NCBI GenBank assembly: GCA_051985675.1
Contig: JBPYFJ010000153.1
Coordinates: forward strand, 1-64,000
Direction: 5' to 3'
Origin: JAFAXD01 sp051985675
GTDB lineage: Bacteria > Pseudomonadota > Alphaproteobacteria > Rhizobiales > Xanthobacteraceae
DNA length: 64,000 nt
The translations under genes and the position numbers were made by a program. The notes beneath the pieces are model-generated. The model had not been told where the DNA came from, ran no database searches, and worked only from the letters and a program-made list of their open reading frames with translations. Positions 1-6,907 of the stretch are shown here, piece by piece; within the stretch, counting starts at the first letter, position 1, and each line of letters begins with the position of its first letter.

Positions 1-161
1 AGATCAACGCCGGTCTTGCCGATCCCACGATCGCGGCGAAGATCGCTGCCATCGGCGGGGTGGTACTTCCGGGCTCGTCCGCCGACTTCACCAAGTTCAT
101 TGCCGACGAAACCGAGAAATGGACCAAGGTGGTGAAGTTTTCCGGCGCCCGCGCGGAGTGA
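1..161 (+). CDS. Bug/TctC-type tripartite tricarboxylate transporter substrate-binding protein, C-terminal end
   Basis: Only the last 52 codons are present. The reading frame enters the window at base 3 and stops with TGA at 159-161. The visible residues run INAGLADPTIAAKIAAIG and later LPGSSADFTKFIADETEKW, which matches the usual end of Bug (TctC-like) periplasmic binding proteins, where a PxEFxxFxxxExxKW motif closes the last helix. The family captures small carboxylates in the periplasm, sometimes for a TctAB permease and often as an orphan. The ligand cannot be told from this end, and no permease is visible downstream. Bases 162-439 after it hold no supported gene. Confidence 0.8.
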   Translation, partial: INAGLADPTIAAKIAAIGGVVLPGSSADFTKFIADETEKWTKVVKFSGARAE

Positions 162-439
162 TGTGCTGTTCGTCAGGGGGCTAAAGATACCTCCCAAGCG
201 AATTGAGCTGCACACGCCGATCACGCGTGCCGGCTTGAGTTCCCGCAACCATGCATCAAATGCGCGTGAGGGTTGCCCGCTCCTCAAGGACGGCAGCCGC
301 TCCCTTGGACTAGGATCACCAGCGGGGTTCGCCGAAAAGCGCCGCAGGCGAGCGCCCCAAAAAATTGCTGTCGTTATAGCTTCACAGGACGGAGAGAAGC
401 CTAGCACGCAAACGTCGCTTTCAGGCCGGGAGAAAAGCG

Positions 440-835
440 GTGAACGTTTTGAACCCCGTCGTTGCAAGTGTGTTGGTTGCTGTTGCCGTCGGGACTGTCA
501 TCGGCGTCGAGCAATTTGCGGCTGCCGAGTCGCAGCGGGATGTGATTGGAGAACTCGCCGCTGACGAAGGCATCTTCGTCGATGGAAAGACCTTCAAGAT
601 CGCGAAGGGCAAAGCGAAGGGGGATCCGTCCGTTCAGATTGCACGGCTGGGCGCGAAGGAAGCCGGGCCGGGCGCAATCATCTTCCGGTACCGCGACAAG
701 CTCTACTTTGTGGAGAACACGTCCCCGGGTGCGGATACTCAGGCGACGAAGACTTTCCAGGATGATCGGAATACGTCTTACATGAATAGTGTGAAAAGCT
801 TCCAAGACAATTGGGATACGTCCTACATGAAGTAA
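440..835 (+). CDS. Small exported protein with duplicated C-terminal FQDxxxTSYM(K/N) peptide (paralogue A)
   Basis: A 131-aa protein of no family I recognise. A GTG start at 440 follows a GGGAGA stretch. Residues about 8-28 form one hydrophobic signal or anchor segment ending FAAAES. The middle carries GIFVDGKTFKIAKG and GAIIFRYRDKLYFV. The tail has two copies of a short peptide, FQDDRNTSYMN and FQDNWDTSYMK, 15 residues apart. The gene immediately downstream encodes a protein of exactly the same length with the same core and tail, and a third relative lies at 4091. Export is inferred from the N-terminus. The conserved aromatic tail suggests a binding or recognition peptide, but no function is known to me. 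The gene opens a run that also holds two sulfatases and a metallopeptidase. Confidence 0.75.
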   Translation: MNVLNPVVASVLVAVAVGTVIGVEQFAAAESQRDVIGELAADEGIFVDGKTFKIAKGKAKGDPSVQIARLGAKEAGPGAIIFRYRDKLYFVENTSPGADTQATKTFQDDRNTSYMNSVKSFQDNWDTSYMK

Positions 836-867
836 TCGACCGACCCAGTAAGCGAAGGAGGATCGCA

Positions 868-1263
868 ATGTCGCTCTCAAAAGGTACGTGGTTTGTCGCC
901 GGCCTTGCCACGGCCGGTTTGTTTTCCGGCGCTGTGACGTTCGCCATCGCCCAGGCACCGGCCTCGCAAGAAGTCATCAGCAAGCTCGACAACAACCAGG
1001 GCATCTTTGTCGACAAGAAGAGTTTTGACGTCGTCAAGGGTGCGAGCGCGAAGAGCGATCCGCTGGCGGCTCTCGAAAAAATGGGCGCGCGCGAAGTCTC
1101 GGCTGGCGCGATCATCTTCCGTTCGGGCGACAAGCTCTACATCGTCGACGGCACCCCGCCCGCCAACCTTCCGCCGCAGGCCATGAAGGATTTCCAGGAC
1201 AACTGGAACGTCAGCTACATGAAGAACTTCCAGGACAACTGGAACGTCTCCTACATGAAGTGA
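868..1263 (+). CDS. Small exported protein with perfect tandem 12-residue C-terminal repeat (paralogue B)
   Basis: 131 aa, unrecognised family. The ATG at 868 is chosen over the in-frame upstream codon at 811 because GAAGGAGG lies just before it and 811 falls inside paralogue A. Residues about 8-28 are a signal peptide with a likely cut after FAIAQA. The core GIFVDKKSFDVVKG ... GAIIFRSGDKLYIV matches paralogue A. The protein ends in two adjacent copies of (D/N)FQDNWNVSYMK. It lies 32 bases after A and is probably co-transcribed with it. Two hairpins follow the stop. The best reading is a recently duplicated exported protein whose tail peptide is under selection. Possible roles are substrate, cofactor or chaperone of the neighbouring sulfatases, all of which are inference. 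Confidence 0.8.
   Translation: MSLSKGTWFVAGLATAGLFSGAVTFAIAQAPASQEVISKLDNNQGIFVDKKSFDVVKGASAKSDPLAALEKMGAREVSAGAIIFRSGDKLYIVDGTPPANLPPQAMKDFQDNWNVSYMKNFQDNWNVSYMK
1189..1260 (+). repeat. Two tandem 36-bp units encoding FQDNWNVSYMK
   Basis: Units 1189-1224 and 1225-1260 are in frame at the very end of paralogue B. They differ by few bases: GAT/AAC at the first codon and AGC/TCC at the serine codon. The serine codon change keeps the amino acid, which argues for selection on the peptide rather than a very fresh slippage duplication. Confidence 0.9.
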
Positions 1264-1313
1264 TGCCGATGTAAGGCCGCCACGGATCGTGGCCACCTCT
1301 CCTTCGACAAAAG

Positions 1314-1346
1314 CGCGAGCGGAATACCCGCTCGCGACTTCCTTTG
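1314..1346 (+). terminator. Hairpin after paralogue B, probable terminator
   Basis: A perfect 9-bp stem pairs 1314-1322 with 1328-1336 (CGCGAGCGG / CCGCTCGCG) around the loop AATAC. It is followed by a pyrimidine-rich ACTTCCTTTG rather than a clean T-run. A smaller hairpin (GCCACG-GAT-CGTGGC, 1279-1293) lies just before it. Position between the small-protein pair and the metallopeptidase gene suggests termination or mRNA 3'-end protection. Confidence 0.5.
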
Positions 1347-1377
1347 ACCACCAATTGCGTTTGCTCGGGGGCGTGCC

Positions 1378-2283
1378 ATGAGGACTGTCTGTCGTCGTAC
1401 CCAAGTTGAACAACACGTTCTGACCGTGATCGGTCTGTGCGCTGGGCTTTTCCTTGCATTTTTCGGTGCAGGAGCCTCGGCGGTTGCCCAAGAGGCACGC
1501 ACGAACCGGATGCAAATTGAATATGTCCCCCCAACGGACCCGGCGTTTCAGCCCATCTACGATGCGCTCAAGCAGAACCACACACTCGAAAAGCTGCAAC
1601 AAATTCTCAGCCCGTTTCGATTGCCATTCGACATGACAATCAAGACGAAGCAGTGCGGGATGTCGAACGCCTGGTACCAGCGCCCGACCTTGACAATCTG
1701 TTACGAATACCTGGCGGACATCCTGAAGAACCTTCCCAAGGACGACGCGCCATCAGGCATCACCCCGACCGACGCGATATTGGGGCAGTTCTACTACGTG
1801 GTGTTCCATGAGATGGGACACGCCATGTTCGACGCGCTCAACGTGCCGCTGTTTGGCCGCCCCGAGGATGCTGCCGATGAGTTTGCCGCCTACCTCATGC
1901 TGCACCTGGGCTCCAAAGACGATGCCCGTCGTCTAATTACAGGCGCAGCCTACACCTACAAGAACGACATACAGGGCACGAAGGTGACCGCTCCGATCGC
2001 CGCCTTCTCGGACGTGCACGGGGCTCCGGCGCAGCGCTTCTACAATCTCTTATGCATGGCTTATGGAGCGGACAGCGATACATTCGCCGATCTCGTAGCC
2101 AAAGGGTACTTGCCGCAAGCGCGCGCCAAGGGATGTCGGACCGAGTACGGCGAGCTCAATTTTGCGTTCCAACACCTGATAAAGCCTAATCTCGATCCGG
2201 AATTAACGAAGTCGGTCATGCAGCAAAGTTGGCTCCCCGACACGATTGCGCGGCCTGAGCCACCGCCTCCGCCCGCGCAATAA
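1378..2283 (+). CDS. Exported DUF4344-type putative zinc metallopeptidase
   Basis: 301 aa. The N-terminal hydrophobic stretch (about 14-36, ending ASAVAQ) reads as a signal peptide. The catalytic motif HEMGH is at residues 144-148, within FYYVVFHEMGHAMFD. ADEFAAYLML follows at 166-175, where E168 is the likely third zinc ligand, as in other zincins of the HExxH...E type. C93 and C108 could form a disulfide in the periplasm. The layout matches the DUF4344 (putative metallopeptidase) family common in alphaproteobacteria. The substrate is unknown. Its place between the two tail-repeat proteins and the first sulfatase makes those exported proteins candidate substrates or partners, which is inference. 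The protein ends in a proline-rich PEPPPPPAQ tail. Confidence 0.8.
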   Translation: MRTVCRRTQVEQHVLTVIGLCAGLFLAFFGAGASAVAQEARTNRMQIEYVPPTDPAFQPIYDALKQNHTLEKLQQILSPFRLPFDMTIKTKQCGMSNAWYQRPTLTICYEYLADILKNLPKDDAPSGITPTDAILGQFYYVVFHEMGHAMFDALNVPLFGRPEDAADEFAAYLMLHLGSKDDARRLITGAAYTYKNDIQGTKVTAPIAAFSDVHGAPAQRFYNLLCMAYGADSDTFADLVAKGYLPQARAKGCRTEYGELNFAFQHLIKPNLDPELTKSVMQQSWLPDTIARPEPPPPPAQ

Positions 2284-2362
2284 ACTCCGTCTTGTCGGAC
2301 CAGAAATTGAGGGTGAAGCTGCCTTACGCGTTGTAAAAGGAAGCACCCCGAAGGAGGCAAAC

Positions 2363-4039
2363 ATGAAGCTCGTTCGCTTGTTGTCTTGCTTGTTCGGACT
2401 ATTGGCTCTGCTGGCAGCCGGCACCCTGGCGTCCGCACAACAGCCGCAGGCGAAGCCGCCCAACATCCTCGTCATCATGGGCGACGATATCGGCTGGTTC
2501 AACATCGGCGCCTATCATCAGGGCATCATGTCGGGCAAAACGCCGAACCTCGATCGGCTCGCCAGCGAGGGCATGCGCTTCACCGATTACTACGCGGAGG
2601 CGAGCTGCACCGCCGGCCGCGCCAATTTCATCACCGGCGAGCTGCCGATCCGCACCGGCATGACGACGGTCGGCCAGGCCGGCGCCGACGTCGGGATCCC
2701 GGATGAGGCGGTGACGCTGGCAACCGTCTTGAAGTCGCTCGGTTATGAGACCGGGCAGTTCGGCAAGAACCACCTCGGCGACCTGAACAAATATCTGCCG
2801 ACCGTGCACGGGTTCGACGAGTATTTCGGCTACCTCTATCACCTCGACGCGATGTCGGACCCCTATTGGTTCGACTATCCGCAGGACTGGATCGACAAGT
2901 ACGGGCCGCGCAACCTCGTGCACTCTTATGCAACCGACACCGACGATGCGACGGTGATGCCGCGCTGGGGCAAGGTCGGCAAGCAGCGGATCGTGGATGA
3001 AGGGCCGCTCGCGCCGTTCCCGAACATGGCCGGACGGCAGAACTGGCAGGAAGGCCGCAAGGCCAAATACGATATGGAGACCTTCGACGAGGTTCTCGTC
3101 AAAGCCAGCTCCGATTTCATGGACAAGGCCAAGCGCGACGGCAAGCCGTTCTTCATCTGGCACAACCCGACGCGCATGCATGTGTTTACCTATATCGCGC
3201 CGAAGTATCAGGCGATGATGAACTACCAGACCAACTACGGCCTGGAAGAGGCCGGCATGACGCAGCTCGATGATGCGGTCGGCGCGCTGCTCAAGCACCT
3301 GGATGATATCGGCGAAGCCAACAACACCATCGTCATCTTCACGACCGACAACGGCGCCGAAGTGTTTACCTGGCCGGACGGCGGCATGACGCCGTTCCGC
3401 GCCACCAAGGGCACCGTGTTCGAAGGCGGCTTCCGGGTGCCGGCGATGATCCGCTGGCCCGGCAAGGTCAAGCCGGGGACGGTCGAGAACAGTCTGTTCT
3501 CCGGCCTCGACTGGCTGCCGACGCTGACCGCCGCCGCCGGCAACCCGAACATCACGCAGCAGCTGCTGCAGGGCGTGCGGCTCGGCGACCGCACCTACAA
3601 GAACCACCTCGACGGCTACAACCAGATGGACCTCTTGACCGGCAAGGGGCCGTCGGTGCGGCACGAATTGTTCTACTTCGGCGGCGCGACCCTCGGGGCG
3701 CTGCGGATCGACGACTTCAAGTTCCAGTTCTACCAGCAGCCCTACGGCTGGCCGGGCGAAAAGACGACGACGGACATGCCGGGCATCGTCAACCTGCGCC
3801 AGGATCCGTTCGAGCGCACGCCGTCGATCCGCGGCGAGACGCTCAACAATATGGGCGGCGGCTACATGAACGACTTCTACGCACGTGAGTTCTGGCGCTT
3901 CGTGCTGGTGCAGGGGGAGGTGGCCAAGCTGGCGGCGACGGCGGTCGATTACCCGCCGATGCAGGCGCCGGCCTCATTCAATCTCGAAGCGGTCAAGCGC
4001 CAGGTCGACGAGATGTTGAAGGCCCACGAGGGGCAGTAG
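2363..4039 (+). CDS. Exported arylsulfatase-family hydrolase (sulfatase 1)
   Basis: 558 aa. The ATG at 2363 is preceded by AAGGAGG and starts a clean signal peptide (MKLVRLLSCLFGLLALLAAG, cut near LASA-QQ), so the open frame reaching back to 2246 is not used. Sulfatase-fold landmarks are metal-binding D41/D42 in MGDDIGW, TPNLDRLASEG at 60-70, the catalytic-cysteine motif C82-T-A-G-R86, K135 and H137 in FGKNHLGD, H273 in NPTRMHVF, D329/N330 in TTDNGAE, and K349. In the family C82 is oxidised to formylglycine and hydrolyses sulfate esters. The motif has alanine where the classic CxPxR has proline, a form accepted by known maturases. No maturase gene is in the window. Location is probably periplasmic. 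The natural sulfate ester is unknown. Confidence 0.9.
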   Translation: MKLVRLLSCLFGLLALLAAGTLASAQQPQAKPPNILVIMGDDIGWFNIGAYHQGIMSGKTPNLDRLASEGMRFTDYYAEASCTAGRANFITGELPIRTGMTTVGQAGADVGIPDEAVTLATVLKSLGYETGQFGKNHLGDLNKYLPTVHGFDEYFGYLYHLDAMSDPYWFDYPQDWIDKYGPRNLVHSYATDTDDATVMPRWGKVGKQRIVDEGPLAPFPNMAGRQNWQEGRKAKYDMETFDEVLVKASSDFMDKAKRDGKPFFIWHNPTRMHVFTYIAPKYQAMMNYQTNYGLEEAGMTQLDDAVGALLKHLDDIGEANNTIVIFTTDNGAEVFTWPDGGMTPFRATKGTVFEGGFRVPAMIRWPGKVKPGTVENSLFSGLDWLPTLTAAAGNPNITQQLLQGVRLGDRTYKNHLDGYNQMDLLTGKGPSVRHELFYFGGATLGALRIDDFKFQFYQQPYGWPGEKTTTDMPGIVNLRQDPFERTPSIRGETLNNMGGGYMNDFYAREFWRFVLVQGEVAKLAATAVDYPPMQAPASFNLEAVKRQVDEMLKAHEGQ

Positions 4040-4090
4040 GCGCGCATTCGCGAGCGCCCAGTCGGTTCGCAAAAGAAAGGAGGAACGCTT

Positions 4091-4441
4091 ATGTCGATGT
4101 CCAAACGAAAGCTTCTGGTCGGCACCACATTGGCGGCCGCGGCGCTGTCCACCGGCGCGCTCGCGCAAGCCAGCAAGCAGAAATCAAAGACCGTCACGCA
4201 GGTCGACGAGGGCGACGCCGTCTGGCTTAATCCGAAAACCGGCAAGTTGGACAAATCCAACGCCAAGATAACGGCGGCCAGGCATCAGGCTGCTCTCGCT
4301 GGCGGCGCAAAGGAAATCCCAAAAGGCGCTGTGCTCTACAAGCAGGGCGGAAAGATGTACATGTACGCCCCCGGCGCCGCCGCAGATACAACCGCCGCCG
4401 AAAATTTCCAGGATTCGTTCAACGACTGGGCCAATCAGTAA
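4091..4441 (+). CDS. Small exported protein, divergent relative of the tail-repeat proteins (paralogue C)
   Basis: 116 aa. The ATG at 4091 follows AAAGGAGG with good spacing. Residues about 6-25 are a signal peptide (cut near GALAQA). The core GAVLYKQGGKMYMY aligns with GAIIFRSGDKLYIV of paralogues A and B, and AVWLNPKTGKLDK with GIFVDKKSFDVVK. Only one degenerate tail copy remains, NFQDSFNDWANQ, without SYMK. It lies 51 bases after sulfatase 1 and upstream of sulfatase 2, so each sulfatase has a small relative next to it. The relationship was judged by eye. Function unknown. Confidence 0.75.
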   Translation: MSMSKRKLLVGTTLAAAALSTGALAQASKQKSKTVTQVDEGDAVWLNPKTGKLDKSNAKITAARHQAALAGGAKEIPKGAVLYKQGGKMYMYAPGAAADTTAAENFQDSFNDWANQ

Positions 4442-4522
4442 GTCGGCGGCGCTGGTGCAGAGGTGCGCACCACAAATCTTGAGAACTTGTCGTGCAACTG
4501 ACGCGCAGTAAAGCCAGACAAT

Positions 4523-4538
4523 AGGAGGTGATCCACCT
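4523..4538 (+). promoter_or_regulatory. Extended 16S 3'-tail complement (super Shine-Dalgarno) without a start codon
   Basis: AGGAGGTGATCCACCT at 4523-4538 contains 13 bases (AGGAGGTGATCCA) exactly complementary to the conserved 3' end of 16S rRNA. It can also fold as AGGTG-ATC-CACCT. No ATG, GTG or TTG sits at a proper distance, and the true gene start at 4624 has its own AAGGAGG. It may act as a standby ribosome site or be chance or debris. Confidence 0.4.
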
Positions 4539-4623
4539 AGGACGACTTCAACGCCAAGCGGCGATCGCAAAGCCCGCCGTTTTGAACTTGAGTCAGCGAC
4601 ACGCGAATTGAAGGAGGAATACC

Positions 4624-6351
4624 GTGAAACCAGCTTTGAGCTTAGTGCTTGGCTTGTTCGGATTCTCCATAGCGTTTCTGACGGCCAGCACATCGGCTTC
4701 CGCGCAACAGCCGCAGCAGCCGGCGGCAAAGCCCAACATCCTCTTCATCATGGGTGATGACATCGGCTGGATGCAGCCGAGCATCTATCACCGCGGTCTG
4801 ATGGTTGGAGAGACGCCGAACATCGATCGCATCGGAAACGAGGGTGCAATCTTCATGGACTACGTCGCCATGCAGAGCTGCACATCTGGGCGCAACGCCT
4901 TCTTCACCGGGATGTACCCGGTGCGCACTGGCATGGTCCCGCCCCAACTGCCGGGCAGCCCTTCGTACCTACGACCCGGCACCCCGGCGCTCGCCAAGTT
5001 CCTGCTTGATCTCGGCTACAATACCGGCGAGTTCGGCAAGAACCACCTGGGCGACCACACCGCGGCTTTGCCCACGGCGCATGGGTTCCAAGAGTATTGG
5101 GGCTATCTCTACCACCTCGATGCGATGCAGGGGGTGAGCTTCCCCGACATCAACAAGAACCCGACCACGCAGACCATTGCCCCGCCTTGCAAGAACACGC
5201 CGATACCGGGCGTCCCGGAAGTACCCGGAGCGGTGGACCCGGCAACAACGACTTGCTTGACGCCTCCGCGCGACGTCCTGTTCTGCAAGTCTTCGGATGG
5301 CAGCGAGAAAAATCAAATGTGCCACGACGAAGGCCCGCTGACGCTGGAGCGCTCGAAAACGGTCGACGAGGAGATTTCGGCCAAGGTCATCGACTTCCTG
5401 GACCGCAATGATCCGGCTAAGACCAACAAGCCGTTCTTCGTCTGGTACAACCCCGCTCGCATGCATGTCACGACCGTGCTGTCGCCCAAGTACGAAGCGA
5501 TGTTGGGCGAGCCGGGCGGCAAGGACTGGGGCATCCAAGAAGCCGGCATGAAGCAACTCGACGACAATATCGGCCTCGTCCTCAAGAAGCTCGACGACAT
5601 GGGCCAGACCAACAACACCATCGTTGTGTTCACCACCGATAACGGTGCAGAGGCGATCTCCTTCCCGGACGGCGGCGTGACACCGTTCAAGGGCCAGAAA
5701 GGCGAGGCCTGGGAAGGCGGCTACCGCGCTCCACTCGTGATCCGCTGGCCGGGGCATATCAGGCCTGGCACGGTTAAAAACCAGCTGTTTGCAGCCCTCG
5801 ATTGGCTGCCGACGTTCGTCGATATAGCCGGCGGCCCCAAGGGTGACGGGCTGAAACAGCAGATCGAGGTCGGACAGTATCCAGGCATCGTCAAGACCAC
5901 ACTCGACGGTTTTGACCAGCGCGCGTACTTGGAAGGCACGTCGGAGAAGTCAGCGCGCGATTACTTCTTCTACTATTCGGGCGCGACCCCCTCGGCCGTG
6001 CGCTACAAGAACTGGAAGATGTACTACACCATGTCGCAGCCTGGCCCTGCGGGCTGGATCATGCCGCTCGTACCCTTCCACTTCACGTTGGTACAGAACA
6101 TCAAACGCGACCCGTTTGAACAGGCGGTCGGCATCGATCAGAAAACCGCTATGAGCATCGGCGGTGCGCTCGGTGGGCCGACTACTGCTTTCATCTACGA
6201 CTGGAACATGCTGCCCATCGGGCAGCAGTTGTGGCTAAAGCACCTGGAAACATTTGAAAAGTTCCCGCCGTTGCAGGCGCCGGAAGCCTACAACCTCAGT
6301 GGGATCATCGCGGAGGTCAAGAAGGCCGCCGCCAATGCCGTGGGCGACTAG
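4624..6351 (+). CDS. Exported arylsulfatase-family hydrolase (sulfatase 2)
   Basis: 575 aa from a GTG at 4624, 10 bases after AAGGAGG. The signal peptide ends near SASAQQ. Landmarks are D45/D46 in MGDDIGW, TPNIDRIGNEG, the catalytic motif C86-T-S-G-R90, FGKNHLGD, NPARMHVTT, TTDNGAEA and KGQKGEAWEGGYRAP. The third motif position is serine instead of proline or alanine, which is unusual. Compared with sulfatase 1 there is an insert around residues 180-238 with four cysteines (PPCKN, TTCLT, LFCKS, QMCHD), probably disulfide-bonded after export. Sulfatases 1 and 2 are clear paralogues. Substrate unknown. A strong hairpin follows the gene. Confidence 0.9.
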   Translation: MKPALSLVLGLFGFSIAFLTASTSASAQQPQQPAAKPNILFIMGDDIGWMQPSIYHRGLMVGETPNIDRIGNEGAIFMDYVAMQSCTSGRNAFFTGMYPVRTGMVPPQLPGSPSYLRPGTPALAKFLLDLGYNTGEFGKNHLGDHTAALPTAHGFQEYWGYLYHLDAMQGVSFPDINKNPTTQTIAPPCKNTPIPGVPEVPGAVDPATTTCLTPPRDVLFCKSSDGSEKNQMCHDEGPLTLERSKTVDEEISAKVIDFLDRNDPAKTNKPFFVWYNPARMHVTTVLSPKYEAMLGEPGGKDWGIQEAGMKQLDDNIGLVLKKLDDMGQTNNTIVVFTTDNGAEAISFPDGGVTPFKGQKGEAWEGGYRAPLVIRWPGHIRPGTVKNQLFAALDWLPTFVDIAGGPKGDGLKQQIEVGQYPGIVKTTLDGFDQRAYLEGTSEKSARDYFFYYSGATPSAVRYKNWKMYYTMSQPGPAGWIMPLVPFHFTLVQNIKRDPFEQAVGIDQKTAMSIGGALGGPTTAFIYDWNMLPIGQQLWLKHLETFEKFPPLQAPEAYNLSGIIAEVKKAAANAVGD

Positions 6352-6378
6352 CGCAGCGAGACGCTCGAAGCGCTATTA

Positions 6379-6413
6379 GCGGGCGCCCATTTGCGGTGGG
6401 CGCCTGCGCACCT
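6379..6413 (+). terminator. Hairpin after sulfatase 2, probable terminator
   Basis: An 11-bp stem with one G-T pair joins 6379-6389 (GCGGGCGCCCA) and 6397-6407 (TGGGCGCCTGC) around a 7-base loop. Only a short TTT follows. It begins 27 bases after the sulfatase 2 stop. Confidence 0.5.
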
Positions 6414-6502
6414 TTGACCCATCGCGAAGTGCCCGGCTGGAACGACACCTACGGCGCGAGCGCGACCTAGCGGATCAACTCGAACCGCAGACTGCGCGCC
6501 CG

Positions 6503-6811
6503 GATACCGCACAGACGGTGTTTCTGATCAGTGACTTCGGCTACAATGACCTGGGAGCGACTCGCGGGTTTGTGAAGACAATCATCGCTATGCGTGAGCC
6601 ATCTGGGTCGCGCCGCGCGAGAGGACGCGTGTGCACACGCCCTCCGCTCTGTTCCATAAACGGAGCGCACATCGCGAATGGTGACGTTCCGAACCTCGAT
6701 CACCTTCGCGGTGATGGCGTTGATCGTCGCCTTGGCCCCTTGCTGATTGCCATCCAGGCCCGGTCTCTCTCTTTGGCGACGCGGGAAGCCGCGTCGGCCT
6801 ACATGGATTGA
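6503..6811 (+). pseudogene. Decayed N-terminal remnant of a third sulfatase
   Basis: One open frame retains sulfatase landmarks in the right order: TVFLISDFGYNDLGA (metal-site region near the N-terminus), then VPNLDHLRGDGV (the TPNLDRLASEG segment), then AIQARSLSLATREA where intact copies have the catalytic Cys-x-x-x-Arg and the TGR-like helix. The spacing from PNLD to this last motif equals that of sulfatase 1. The catalytic cysteine is gone, about 35 foreign residues sit between the first two motifs, and the frame stops at 6811 with no further sulfatase sequence. There is no signal peptide. The stretch 6352-6907 otherwise holds only the hairpin above. Confidence 0.55.
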
Positions 6812-6907
6812 TAGCCGTCCATCGCTCAATTTGGCGACCCGCGGCACAAAATCCATGTTGGCCGACAGTTGGAAGCGCCGCCAACGCTCCGAAAGAGCGC
6901 CAGCTAG

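Noticed and set aside
163..564. A 133-codon open frame on the plus strand after the Bug protein
   Set aside because: It overlaps paralogue A in another frame, is Arg/Cys-rich without a ribosome site, and has no recognisable sequence.
1189..1260. Tandem 36-bp units considered as a CRISPR-like or VNTR locus
   Set aside because: There are only two in-frame units without spacers inside a coding sequence. They are a protein repeat.
2399..3664. A 421-codon antisense frame over sulfatase 1
   Set aside because: It mirrors a clear sulfatase gene, with no start site or family features.
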